Origin: Jackrogersella multiformis
Taxonomy: Eukaryota; Ascomycota; Sordariomycetes; Xylariales; Hypoxylaceae
Length of the DNA stretch: 64,000 bases
Direction of reading: 5' to 3'
Assembly: GCA_902806575.1 (NCBI GenBank)
Contig: CADCXD010000005.1
Coordinates: 1-64,000, forward strand
Numbering within the stretch: the stretch's first letter is position 1; each line of letters starts with the position of its first letter. Both the position numbers and the translations under genes were made by a program. Positions 1-11,413 of this stretch are shown in pieces. The notes under the pieces were generated by a model. It was not told where the DNA came from, did not search any database, and worked only from the letters and a program-made list of their open reading frames with translations.

Positions 1-170
1 CCTAACCTAACCCTAGCCCTAGCCTAACCTTCTTAGCCTAGCCTAACCTAACCTAACCCTAGCCTAACCTAACCCTAGCCACAACCTAACCTAACCCCTA
101 GCCTAACCTAACCTTAGCCTTCTTCCCCTAACCTAACCTAGCCTAACCTAACCCTAACCTAACCTAACCC
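1..170. repeat. degenerate telomeric repeat tract (C-rich strand)
   Basis: The tract is built from CCTAA pentamers mixed with CCCTAA, CCCTAG and CCTAG units. Read on the minus strand this is TTAGG/TTAGGG/CTAGGG running outwards, the orientation expected at a left chromosome end. A 16-bp composite (two CCTAA plus CCCTAG) occurs at 1-16, 47-62 and 63-78, with variants after that. Two pyrimidine-rich interruptions lie near 30 and 120. Most filamentous fungi have plain TTAGGG, so the pentamer-rich mixture is unusual. It could be a true terminal array, a degenerate subtelomeric array, or partly assembly noise. Confidence 0.85.
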
Positions 171-460
171 CGCAGCACCAATCGTGTCTGCTGTGAGCTC
201 AAAGTTCGTCCTGTGCGTCCTTCGATGGATTGCCTCTTAGACGTATCGGTATCGGCCTTCTTGCAATCCCTATTCACGAGATAGAATTCGGGAGATTCGA
301 ATTCGACGCCAATACCTGCGGTCCCGTCGGAAGTAGGTGCGGTTAGTTCATCTCCCTCGTTGTTCTGAATCCCTACGTCGCACGCATCCACGTGCTGCTG
401 TAGAGGCACACGAATTGCAGAAACAGTAAGTACAACTGACAAGAACAAAGCTAAATACAT
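164..460 (-). pseudogene. secreted-protein gene truncated by telomeric repeats
   Basis: The minus-strand frame starts best at the ATG at 458-460, giving a signal-peptide-like start (MYLALFLSVVLTVSA) and then a polar ectodomain with one Cys before an acidic stretch. A further in-frame ATG lies at 524-526. The frame runs straight into the telomeric tract, and its stop TAG is formed by the first telomere unit (minus strand, 164-166). The gene therefore looks cut in its 3' part by a terminal deletion healed with telomere repeats. The motif GIGVEFESPEF recalls fungal secreted proteins I have seen near chromosome ends, but I cannot name the family. About 98 codons remain; function unknown. Confidence 0.55.
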
Positions 461-1414
461 GGTCAGAAACTCATAATGTCTATAACGAAAGACTAGGTGA
501 TGATAATGGATCCAAGACTCTATCATGCTATTATGCTTGAGCGAGACAACTCACTTATATGTAGTTTTCTTCTTCGATTATTCCCTCAAAAGAAGAAGCT
601 TCCTCCATCCTATTGATTTCAACCACCCGATGTTGGTATCCTAAGCCTCCCGAGCAGATGTTGTTAGCTGTACGAACTGGCAAAATATCCAAATATAGAT
701 AATTGATGATCGTGTTGTCACGATACTTAAGGGGTTCAAGATATACGCTTTGCTGACATGAGTGATCAAAGGATTACTTTTAGGTAGTATCAGCGTCTCC
801 AACAGTTTAGTTCAAGTTTCAAATTAATTTATTGGCGCCGCTGGGTTATATGCGTCGTGTGTTAGCAATAATAACGTCTATATAGAAAAGACATAACACT
901 TCGGATATTTAAATGAATAAGACTTTTAATTTTATTCTAAATAGATGTTAGTGTTAGTAATAAGTTAATATAGTAATAATTAAAAATAGGGGTTTCATTT
1001 ATTACTGACGTTAGTAATATGAATTCCAAGGTTATTATCGTTGGTATTAACATAAATTAATGCTAATTTTGTTAACTGTTGGAAACCTTTACTAAAAGGA
1101 TTGAGACATAGTTATAATTAGGTCATATCTTGGCTGAAATGGTTGAGGGTAAGGCTATAAAATCCATCAAGGCGAGAAGGTTGTTCTGAATACCTACTTA
1201 CATAGGTGTAAGTATAAGTACATACTGTACATGATACTAACCTAGACATTAATAGAATCTGGTGACGCATGATAAGCGGAGACAAACGAGTCAAACTTTT
1301 ACATTATCTTAAGAAAACCACAACAAGTTTACTTCGTACCTCTCAACTTTAACATTCGGAAATCAAGAATCTCCTCGGGAGCCATTCCCGCGATACTCAA
1401 GGTTTTTCACTGTC
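461..1414. other. subtelomeric intergenic region, no gene seen
   Basis: AT-rich sequence (especially 860-1100) between the truncated subtelomeric gene and the F-box-like gene. No frame with coding character and no RNA gene was recognised. Confidence 0.5.
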
Positions 1415-2893
1415 ATGGCTACCCCAACTCTCACTGGTTTACCTACCGAACTGCTTGACGAAATCATTGCACAAGCCTTGCCAGAAGGCTTCGAGGGCCT
1501 AGCATTAAGCTGCAAGGCAATCCACGAACTATGCACACCATTCATCGAACGCCATAACCGCCTCCGCTTGCAGTTCCGAAAATTTAGATACAGGGAGATG
1601 ACGTTTGGCTCGTCATCACCACCCATCAGAACAGCGTTCGAGCTCATCGAACGCATCGCTATAGAGCCCATAGTGGCACGTTACATTAGACATGCAGACT
1701 TCGATTGTGACACTTGGCCTCCCCGCGTCATCCTCGGTCGGCATAGATGGTTAGGTGTTCCTCGTGGTAGGCCAATGGTCACACTGTTCGCCAGCTCTCC
1801 CTATCTACGACAGGCAGGTCTAGATTGGGAGGAGTACTATGATCTAATCGAAGATGATCTCAAACGAAGCCAGTGGTACTCACAACATGCTGCTGCTTTT
1901 ATTTTGACGCTCCTGCCTAACGTCAGGACTCTCACGCTACCGACACTATGGAAGCCAGTCGAAAAAACTGAGAAGCTTCTCAATGCTATCGTTCACGAGA
2001 GTAAACGACGAAGTTCCCTATGGGACGGACCATGTCTCGCCCAAGTCACCAAAGTTGTGTTTTTCCACTCCTCTGGCTTCGGTAACCGATTTGGCCTGGT
2101 TGGGGCAGCTCCCTTCCTAGCCTTACCACACATACAGTCGTTTCGCGGAACGCGCTGTGTGGTCTCAAACAAAGCCTCCGTGGCACTCTCATCCGAAGAT
2201 CCGTATCTTCGCTACGGCGAGACTCTTGAAAATGCTCATTTCCAGTGGAGCTGTATCGACGACCTAGCTATTTCCAGCCTTCTCAAACTCACTCCGCGTC
2301 TTAGAACATTTAAATACTCTCATTTTAAGCGTGAAAATAATGATCACCAAGGGTGGGATATCTGCCAATTCGTCGCAGCAATCCAACGCGAGGCAGGAAG
2401 TCACCTAGAGGAACTTTCCGTATCTTTAGAAGGGTTGCGCGGTTCGATTACTCCTGGCAGGGTATCGATGCGCGGATTCCAATGCCTAAAGAGACTTGAA
2501 TTTCCTCTTGAGATTGCAATGTGTAATGTCGCTGACGATGCATCGCAAGTCACCACACCAAACGAGGCTTTAACGGACGGAGAAATAGATAAATTTAACC
2601 CACTCCTTGGTGAACTTGTACCTTCTTCAGTCTGTGAGCTATCATTACTATCAAGCGGAACAGACCACCACGAAAAGGCACTTAAGATCATGTTTTCCTA
2701 TTTCGCCTCTGGGAAAGATTCTCAATTCCCTGCTCTCAAGGACATTCATCTGTCCTGCCCTACAAATCCCAGTGCAGACGATGCGTACAAAGAAGAATGT
2801 GCAAAGGTACATGCAGAGACCGAGAAGGCGGGCGTGACGTTGCACTTAACGAAATGGGAGCCCTATACTATGAACTGGACTGGAACATATTGA
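1415..2893 (+). CDS. F-box-like protein with degenerate leucine-rich tail
   Basis: Single uninterrupted frame of 492 aa. Residues about 6-45 fit an F-box: a LPTELLDEI start, then a hydrophobic helix and SCKAIHELC, as in the many fungal F-box proteins that recruit targets to SCF ubiquitin ligases through Skp1. The remainder is irregular, with scattered Leu-rich strand-like pieces (for example around residues 150-180 and 350-400) as in this expanded fungal family, and no second catalytic domain. The target is unknown. The first ATG follows a non-coding leader. It is the gene nearest the chromosome end that is still open, and it has no intron and no internal stop despite the decayed neighbours. 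F-box assignment is by motif only. Confidence 0.75.
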   Translation: MATPTLTGLPTELLDEIIAQALPEGFEGLALSCKAIHELCTPFIERHNRLRLQFRKFRYREMTFGSSSPPIRTAFELIERIAIEPIVARYIRHADFDCDTWPPRVILGRHRWLGVPRGRPMVTLFASSPYLRQAGLDWEEYYDLIEDDLKRSQWYSQHAAAFILTLLPNVRTLTLPTLWKPVEKTEKLLNAIVHESKRRSSLWDGPCLAQVTKVVFFHSSGFGNRFGLVGAAPFLALPHIQSFRGTRCVVSNKASVALSSEDPYLRYGETLENAHFQWSCIDDLAISSLLKLTPRLRTFKYSHFKRENNDHQGWDICQFVAAIQREAGSHLEELSVSLEGLRGSITPGRVSMRGFQCLKRLEFPLEIAMCNVADDASQVTTPNEALTDGEIDKFNPLLGELVPSSVCELSLLSSGTDHHEKALKIMFSYFASGKDSQFPALKDIHLSCPTNPSADDAYKEECAKVHAETEKAGVTLHLTKWEPYTMNWTGTY

Positions 2894-3297
2894 TCGTATC
2901 CCATTTCTTTGGCATCGAGTAAGCGACATCTGCAGATTGTGTTAGGTTAGAGTTCCTTTCGATGGCTCAGATAACGCAGCGTGGAGTAGAAATCCTCTAT
3001 TATATTACCCGCCAGAAGGTTATAATAACACAAATAAAAAGAGGAACAAAAAGGGTAATGGATGGTGGATGAGATCGCGGTAGCAATGAGACTTGAGAGC
3101 TCTTACATAAAAGCAACTCGAAAAAAGAGTGAGTGATGTACTTGTTGACAATCTCCATTCATTCCGTTTTGATGTCCTTGCTCAAAGTACTTTTAGCTCA
3201 CAACATAATCTCAGCATTCTGCATCGTATCTAAATGCCGACGCATGGTAATGGCGCATTCCGTGATATCTTGCGAGGTTTGTCTGTTTTGATGGGAA

Positions 3298-4693
3298 ATG
3301 GTGAACATATGCCTCGGGGCAACGTTAAATGTTCGATCTATCAATAATATAGCCGTATATATAATTAACGTCTCCTTGCCCCAATCCTACGGTATTAACA
3401 TTTCGACCTGCGCCTGGGGTGTCGGGTGGCACGCTGATATCTTGCCAGTGACCAGTTCTTCTTGGTTCTGCTGGGCTGATCGTCGATTTCGTGCTTACGA
3501 CTTAGTTTCATTAGCTGGAAGTTATTCCTCCAATACGGAAGCTTACCGCTTTTTAACTAGACGAAGATAGATCGCGGTAAGAAAGTTCGATAACAAGCTT
3601 GAAGTAATTTCGAGGAATGCAGGGGAAGTCCATCAGCAAGCCGCCTATAGTGGATATTCTCAGATGAGAGGTAAAATTTACCTTAGCGACGAGGGCCAAC
3701 TGGATTTAGATAATACCTCGGATTAGCTTAATAAGTATCTATAGGCCGAAAGGAGAGCTTATGTTTTTTATGATGGACTGGATCTCTAGATATTCTTAAA
3801 CGTTGATGATAAATTTCCAACCCTAGCAGATTTACTAGAAGCCGTGTTCAAGATATTGCATTGGCATAAAAATATCGAACCCCTTTGAGAGGTCTTGCGC
3901 GAGCACCGTCGTAATCTGAGTACTGAAATATTTCATAGTATCAATTCTAGTCTCACTATCAGCCTCTTCACACACTGTGTAAAGCTATTAGCTTAAGACG
4001 AGGATCGCAGAAATCTCGTAGAAGCAGGCTTTGAAGGTTTTGCAATGATCCTCCAAGTCTTTCGCTGCACATGCCTATCCTCTCGGTCAACCAGATCGTC
4101 GATGACCAGCGCTTTCAGTGCCCACGATAGTAGCTTCACTTTCACGGATGCCAACAAAGTCAATTCCATCCACGATAAACCAACTTCGCTCAGCTTAGGA
4201 CCAAGAGGGCCTAGTTATAATCCAGTGGAATATATTTACAGCCCAGAGTCACACACCTACACCCCGGATGTATCTAGATTTAGTCTATCCCTTGATTCTT
4301 CACAACGTATATTTAGAGAATGAACACAGCTACCTGTCTATTCGCCCCGGGAGTACTTTCCAAGAGTAGATGAGACGCGGAAATAAATACGCAACAAACC
4401 CGTCATCGCAACCGCCAGACTAAGCAAAACAGAACTGGCTCTACATTCTCAGATATTACTACCGCGGGTATTTCTAGAAATTCGGAGTAATTTAGGTGAG
4501 AAAGTCCTACCTGAGAGCAACAAGAACGAGAGAACTGACTGGTTTATGAAAAGGCCAGTAATATATGCTGTATTTGCGATGGCCATAACAAGGAAGTAAT
4601 ATACCGTGAACATAAGACTATGGTAAACGAAGAAAAGGGCAGAATCCGAAAACAGCCGCAATATCATACGGATAAGCTCCATAAAGCAGAATA
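3298..4693 (+). pseudogene. decayed unknown gene, left part, stops all of C-to-T type
   Basis: One reading frame (codons starting at positions congruent to 1 mod 3) reads as protein across about 460 codons but contains nine or more stops: 3568 TAG, 3724 TAG, 3742 TAG, 3787 TAG, 3886 TGA, 3994 TAA, 4321 TGA, 4384 TAA, 4597 TAA and 4624 TAA. Every one can come from CAG, CAA or CGA by a single C-to-T change, and no frameshift is needed from about 3571 onwards. Between the stops the text is protein-like, for example LVEAGFEGFAMILQVFRC at 4012-4065. The part before 3570 is less certain and may be non-coding. I recognise no domain. The frame is broken by the LTR element at 4694 and seems to resume at 11414. 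Confidence 0.6.
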
Positions 4694-4973
4694 TGATTAA
4701 TATATATATGTAAGTTAATAAATACGAGATATATTAAAACTTATAAAATAAAGTTATTAAATAAGGTTAATTAAAAAATTTAATTAATATATATATAATT
4801 AAATTAATAAAATTAAAAAGGCGTTAACGACGTTTAAAAAAATATTTAAATTATATATATATAAGTTATTACGCCTCGCTTCGTAAGAAAAATGTAAAAT
4901 TTAAAATTTAAAATTATAAAAAATTATTACTTAAATTTAAATTATAGTTTTAAACTTTATTACCTTTATTATA
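4694..4973 (+). repeat. 5' LTR of the gypsy element
   Basis: Aligns without obvious gaps to 11131-11411. It begins TGATTAATATATATATG, where the 3' copy has TA in place of TG. A shared, nearly unmutated landmark TTACGCCTCGCTTCG lies in the middle of both copies (CATTACGCCTCGCTTCG in the 3' copy). Differences are mainly T here against C there and G/A exchanges. The end is placed by analogy with TTATCACA in the 3' copy. Confidence 0.75.
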
Positions 4974-6593
4974 AATAATTTTCTTTTATTTTAAAAAAAT
5001 ACGTACTTTTCGAAAAAAATTTTTATTAAAATATATTATATCGATATTATTTATTAATTTTATTATTACGTACGTCGTTATAATTATAAAAAAACTTTAT
5101 ATTTTATTATTTCGTAAATATTTAAATTAAATATTTATATATTAACCTTATTACTTATTAATTTATAAAACCTCGAATTATTTTTTTATTAAATAATAAA
5201 TAATTTTTTAAATCTTTAATAATATTTATTTTATAAAACTTTAAAATTAAAAGTAAGCTTAAAAAAACCGCCGTTTATAAAAACTTATTAAAATTAAATA
5301 ACGTTTTAATACGTAATTCTTTATTAAAATATTTAAAATAAAAAATATATCGCTTTAAAACCTTACCTTTACTTTAAAATCACCTTAATTTAATAACGAT
5401 AATATCGTAATTTTTTATAATTTTTAAAATTATAAAATAATTATATAAAACGCCTTAAATATTAATAATATCGAAGTTAATTTTAATAATTTTTTTATAT
5501 AATTTATTAAGCTTTATTAAAAAATACACGATAATTATTATATTATTTAAACACTTATCGTTATCGTTATAATAAATTAAATTATTAATAAAAATTAAAT
5601 TTAAAATTAATATAATATAATTTAAATAATTTATAATACGATAATTTAACTTAATTAAACCGGTATAATATTAATAAATTAACTTAAACTTTTTATAATA
5701 AGTTTAAAATATAATTACTTAATATATATAAAATAATTAAACTTAATAAAAAGTTATTAATAAATTTAAAAAAATAATTAATTACCATTAATAAGCTTTT
5801 TAAACTTTTTATTAAAATATTAAAAAATAAAAAAAACTTTAATAAAAGGTAATAAATTAAACTTATATTAAGGAATTTTAAATTAACGACCTTTTTATAA
5901 GAAAATATATAAACTTCGTATATATTAATGTAAAAATTTACTGTTAATTTAATAATTTAAAAGCTTATATTTAAACCGCTTTTAATAAATTAATTAATAT
6001 TAACTTCGTTTTAAAAAGCATTAAAAAATATACCGTATTAAAAACGTCATTTAAATTAAATCCTTTTAAACGAAAAGATTTAATATACTTTAAAATATTA
6101 TTTATTAAATACTTTAGTTTAAAAACTTAAATAAAAAACCCTTTTTTTTTTTATTTTTTTTATAAATTTAAGTTAAGAAAATAATTAAAAAGGCTTAAAT
6201 GTAATTTAACTTCGTTAAAATTAACCTTTTTATATTTAAAAGTAATAAAAAAAATCCCTTTTAAAAAAGCCGTCGAAATATTTAATAATAATTTAAATAA
6301 CTTCGATTTTAATAATTAATTTCAAAACCTTAAATTACTTAAAAACCTTTTTAAAAAATTACCCCGAGGTAATTTCACGCTTTTAAACGATAACGAAAAT
6401 CCTTTACTTTAAAATAATAATAACCGATTATTTAAAGCTTTAAAATAATTAATTCGGTTTTTTTACGTTATAATTATTATTAATTTAATATAACTTAATA
6501 AACCCGCCGTTTATAATAATAAAAACCTTTTAAAATTTTAAACTTAATAAATAAAAGTTAAAATATATTTAAAAACGTATATAAAAAGTTTTT

Positions 6594-6749
6594 TTGTAAG
6601 GAGCCACAGTTACATGGTTTATGGTTGAGGTAGTGGCCCGTGCTTTATACCTATTAGCTATTTTTCGAGATACTAGCTCTGCTTTCACTCTTAAGAAGAA
6701 CAATTATTTTAAAACCTTCATTTTAACTTACTAGTGCATAACATTTTTT
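6594..6749. mobile_element. un-mutated 156-bp island inside the RIPed element
   Basis: Within thousands of bases of mutated sequence, 6596 to about 6740 keeps ordinary composition, with many intact CpA and TpG dinucleotides (for example GAGCCACAGTTACATGG). It is flanked by the same 10-mer AAAAGTTTTT at 6584-6593 and 6750-6759, which could be a target-site duplication. That suggests a short non-autonomous element inserted after RIP had acted. I found no ORF, no convincing terminal inverted repeat and no A/B boxes. In AT-rich sequence the 10-mer could be chance. Confidence 0.45.
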
Positions 6750-8699
6750 AAAAGTTTTTATCGTATTAATTAAATTAAATTATTATTATTTAAAAAAGCA
6801 TAATTATAACATTAATAATATAAATGTTAAATTACGTAATTAAAGGTTTTTAATATTTAAATAATATACGTTATTACCTTTTAAAAACGTTTTATAAACT
6901 TTTCGAAAAAATATCGTAACTCGAAAAAAATAAATAAACTTAAATATTAAAAAGATATTATTTAATATTTTATTAAATTATTAAACCTTAATAAAGTAAT
7001 TTAATAATTTAAAACGACGTTTTAAAATTATATCGTTAAAACCTTTTTTAATAAAATTATTAAATTAATTTATTTTAAATAAAAAAAACTTCCGAATATA
7101 AATAAAAAATTCCTTATTATTATTTAAGAAATAAGTTAAATATATAAAAATATATTAATTAACCCCGATATTTCGAAAAAAAGAAAGCTCGTTTCGATTT
7201 AAAAGCCCTCGAAATTAAACTAAATTAACCGTAAAAAAAACCGCTTTAATTTAAATTAAAATCGATCCTTAAAAAATAATAATAAACTTAAAAATAAAAG
7301 TAAATTAAAATTAAATTAAAAAGATAAAATTTAATTTAATAATAAAAATACCTTAAAAAATTAATTAAATAAATATAAATTAACGAAAAAAAGATAAAAA
7401 ATCTTATTAACGTTATAAACGTAATAATTATTAAACCCTTTTTTATTTCGTTAAAAAAAACGTTAATAATAAAGATTTATTATTAAACCCGGATAAAATT
7501 TTCTTTATAAAATAACCTCGAAATAATAATACTTAATTTACACTTTCATTATAAAAAAAGGTACGAATAAATATAACTTTACGAGAATTATTTTATCCTT
7601 AAATTATGAAAATCGAAAACTTCGATTCGAATTTTTAAATAACTTTAACGTTATATTTTATTAAATTTTACGATTAAATTAAGGTAAAATACGTTAAACG
7701 GCGGTAATTAAAAAATTAATTAAAAATAAAATAAAAGTTAAAAAAAACCTTACTTAAAATTAATTTCGAAATACCGATTTATTATTAATATAATATTATT
7801 ATATAATAAAAAAAAATATTAAATACGAGTATTATTAAATTCCGAAAGCTTAATTTTAATAATATTTTTTTTTAAAATAAGGAAATAAAAATTATTAATT
7901 ATTAAAAAATAATATATTCGACTCGTATTAACTTTCGATTTAATTTAAATCTTTTTTATAAAACGTTATTATATCGATCTTTTTATTTTTCGTTATTAAA
8001 AAGATTATTTTTTTAAATTAACTTTAAATTAAACGTTTTAAATAATAAATGTAATATTATTATATTATAATAATAAATAAAAATCCATAAACCCGTAAAT
8101 CTTTTCTTAAATGTTAAAAAAATTAAGTTTAATTTTTCTTATTATCGGAAATATTATATTAACTTAACTTTATATAACTTAAAAAAGTTAATTAATATAA
8201 TAATAATAATAAATATTCTTAAGGAATTTCGTAAATTCGTATATATTATAATTAAAAAAATAAAATAATATTTCTTAAATTATTAATTATAAAATTATAT
8301 TATCGATTTTTAAAAAAAAATTACTTTTTAAAGACTTTTTTACGTTATAAGTAAAAAGAAACTCGATATATTTAAATTATAATTAAATTTAAAAATTAAC
8401 TTTATTTTATATAATATTTATAATATTTATCGATAAATTTAATCCTTAAAACCTTTTTAAACTTATAATTAATTATTAAAACTTAAATAATATTATTATT
8501 TTTATTCGTTATTTTATACCTTTAATATTTAAATTATAAACTTACTTTAAAATCGTAAAATAATTTATAAAAATTAACTTTAAGTTAAAGTTTCACTTAA
8601 TTAAAATTAAAAAAAAATATTCCGTTATAAATACGGTCTTTTTAAATACTTAATAATATTATTCGGATTAATTAACGTTTTCGTAACTTTTTAATTAAT

Positions 8700-9135
8700 A
8701 ATAAATAATATTTTCCGAAATTTTATCGATTTAAACTTTTTAATATACTTAAATAATTTTCTTATTTATATAAACATAATAAAAAAACACGATAAAATTA
8801 TTTAAAAAATCTTAAAAAAATTTATAAAATACTATTTAACGATTAACTCGTAAAAGTATTTTTAAAAAATATAAAAAGTAAACTTTTTAAAATATATTAT
8901 CGAAGTAAATAATATTTTAATAACTTAAAATAAAATCGATTATATTAATAATTAAAAACACTTAAATTTCTTAAGAAATCTTAATAATTTATCGGTTTCG
9001 TAAACTTTTACCCACGATTGATAAAAGAATTCTTAAAAATAATAAAGTTAATTATTAACGTAAATAAAAAAGATAAAATAAACTAAAAATAAACCGAAAA
9101 AATAAATAAATCCTTTAAAAAACTTAAATTTTAAT
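8700..9135 (+). pseudogene. degraded reverse transcriptase/RNase H segment of the gypsy element
   Basis: At 8746-8769 the frame reads YLNNFLIY, which is the polymerase motif YLDDFLIY with both Asp codons GAT changed to AAT. Downstream text matches the thumb/connection of Ty3/gypsy pol, including VNFLKYIIEVNN at about 8878-8913 and, in a frame shifted by one, FIGFVNFYPRLIKEF at about 8988-9032, then a KKD-rich segment near 9062. All stops are TAA/TAG. One frameshift lies near 8980-8990. The motif order fixes the element's orientation as plus. Confidence 0.8.
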
Positions 9136-10229
9136 TTACTTAAGCTTTTATTATAATATATTTTAATCTTTTAAAATAAACTTATATTAAAGTTAATATA
9201 TTAAATTATATTATTAACGTCGTTTTTTTAAAAAAATAAAATAAAATAAACTTAAAGTAATAATTTATTATTCTCGTAAATTTATACCGGTAAAAATAAA
9301 CTATAAAATTTATAATAAAAAACTATTAAAAATTAAATTAAAATTTACTTTAATTATTAAAATTTAACTTATTTTATAACGGTTAAACTTTTAAATTAAT
9401 ATTATATTAATTTATTATTAATTACCGATTAAAAAAATAAAATAATAAAGCCGATATCTTTTTTAAATTATCGTAACATCGATTTAAAAAAAGAATTTAA
9501 AAATTAACTTATAAAATCGGTTTTATAAAATAAATATTTTTTATATTTTTAAGGAACTTTATTTGTTTTTTTAATAACCGTTCTCGTTATATTAAAAAAA
9601 CTATATAACTTTATTACTTTTAATTAAGCTTTTAACTTTATAAAAAAATTAAAAAAAGTAATTATTAATAATTTAAAATATATTATATAAATTAAAAACC
9701 CTTTTAAAAACGTTATTTTTTAAAATAATCTTTTATATCGAAAAGTAAACTTTAAATACTTATAAAACTTTAAAAAAAGTCATTTTTTTCGAATATAATA
9801 CTTTCGTCGTCGAATATATAAAAATAAATAAAACCTTAAAACTAATCACTTAAAAATTTTAATAATTAAATATTAAATATATTATCCGAAATTACGTATA
9901 AATTTATTTAAAATATTAATAAAATAAAATCCTTCGTTACGTTTTATATAAATATTTTTAATTAATAAAATTATATTATAAACCTTAATTAATAATAATA
10001 ATAAACTTTATTATAAACTTTTTTTTATTAAACGATTATAAATTTATTTAAATAATAATAAATTTATTTTTAAAAATAATTTACTTTATTTCCCTTATAA
10101 TAAAAAAAAAGTCCGATAATTTAATTAAAATTTTTATTAAATAATATTAAAAATTATATAATATATTATTAAATATTATTTTTAATAAAAACTTTAAATT
10201 TATATTTTATATTTAAAAAAACTTCTTTA

Positions 10230-10460
10230 AATTAATAAATATTAAATTTTATATAAATATTAAATTTTATTTATAAATTAACGATTAAATAAAACGCTTT
10301 AATTAAATCTTAAAAGTTTATTTTAAAACTTTCGTTAATTATAAAATAAATAATTAAAAAAACCTCTTCGTAATAACCGAATTTATTTATAATAATATTG
10401 TTTTATTATTAATATAATTTATACTTTTTTATATTAATTATAATTATTATTTAATAATTT
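10230..10460 (+). pseudogene. degraded integrase core of the gypsy element
   Basis: The frame starting at 10280 reads ND then a stop, then IKRFN, stop, ILKVYFKTFVNYK. This is the region that in Ty3/gypsy integrases reads about TDGQxER(L/V)NQxLExYLR, with Gln codons now TAA. It continues with VITEFIYNNIV, matching the family's LAEFAYNNS segment. It lies after the RT/RNase H segment, as expected for gypsy rather than copia. Confidence 0.75.
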
Positions 10461-11130
10461 ATAATCTTTTTATAAATATTTTACGTAATTTAAAAAATAA
10501 ATTATATATATATTAAATAATATAAATATATTAAAAAACATAAAAATACTTAAAACGAAACCGTTAATAAATAAAAAAATAAGCCGATAAACGACGATAA
10601 AATATATTAACTTTTTAAAAAAAATAACTCGTAATACTTAATATAAAAAATATTAAAATTAAACGTTTTATTAAAAAATTAAATAAAAAGTTTTTAAGAT
10701 TTTTTAAAATTTAATAAATAATCTCTTTTATAATAATAAAACTTACTTTATTTAAAAGTTAAAAAATATATAATTTATTTTATATTTTATTTATTAAACT
10801 TTATCGTATTAAGAATTAAGAATTTTTTAACTTTAATTAAATTTTACGTAAAATAGCCTCGATAAAATTTAAAAACTATTAAATAAAATAAGTTATAAAC
10901 TTTATTAAAAATTAAAATATCTCGTAAAATAAAAAAGTTAATCGATTAAAAAATATTAAACTTAAAAACTTTATAAATATATATTTAATAATAAAATAAA
11001 AATAATAATTAAATTATTTTATAAATAATATATTAATAAACTTTATAATTTTATAATCGTTTAAAATATTTAAAGTTAAATATTAAAAAAAAAGTTAATA
11101 TAATATAAATAAACTTTATAAAATAAAATT

Positions 11131-11411
11131 TAATTAATATATATATATAAATTAATAAATATAAAATATATTAAAATTTATAAAATAAAATTATTAAATA
11201 AAGTTAATTAAAAAACTTAATTAATATATATAAAACTAAATTAATAAAATTAAAAAAACGCTAATAACGCTTAAAGAAATATTTAAATTATATACATATA
11301 AATCATTACGCCTCGCTTCGCAAAAAGAAATAAAAGGCAAAAACCTTAAAACCATAAAGAATTATTACTCAAATTTAAACTACAATTCCAAGCCCTATTA
11401 CCCTTATCACA
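11131..11411 (+). repeat. 3' LTR of the gypsy element, partly spared
   Basis: Direct repeat of 4694-4973. The left part is mutated more heavily here than in the 5' copy, but from about 11310 to the end it keeps many C residues that are T in the 5' copy (for example the stretch ending CCCTTATCACA). It therefore records something close to the original LTR and marks the right edge of strong mutation. Confidence 0.75.
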
Positions 11412-11413
11412 CG

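Larger units (their letters stand above)
4694..11411 (+). mobile_element. Ty3/gypsy LTR retrotransposon destroyed by RIP
   Basis: A 6.7-kb block of extreme AT richness bounded by two directly repeated LTRs (4694-4973 and 11131-11411). Within it, degraded pol is readable on the plus strand in the order reverse transcriptase, RNase H connection, integrase, the Ty3/gypsy order. Stops are almost all TAA/TAG, and GAT codons have become AAT, as expected of C-to-T change on both strands. CpA and TpG dinucleotides are strongly depleted and TpA is abundant, the RIP signature known from Neurospora and other Pezizomycotina. gag should lie between 4974 and about 7000 but I cannot read it. No clear target-site duplication was found, so the exact ends may be off by a few bases. 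The element is inert. Confidence 0.9.

Noticed and set aside
6594..6749. tRNA-derived SINE
   Set aside because: No A or B box of RNA polymerase III and no tail repeat; kept only as an unexplained island.
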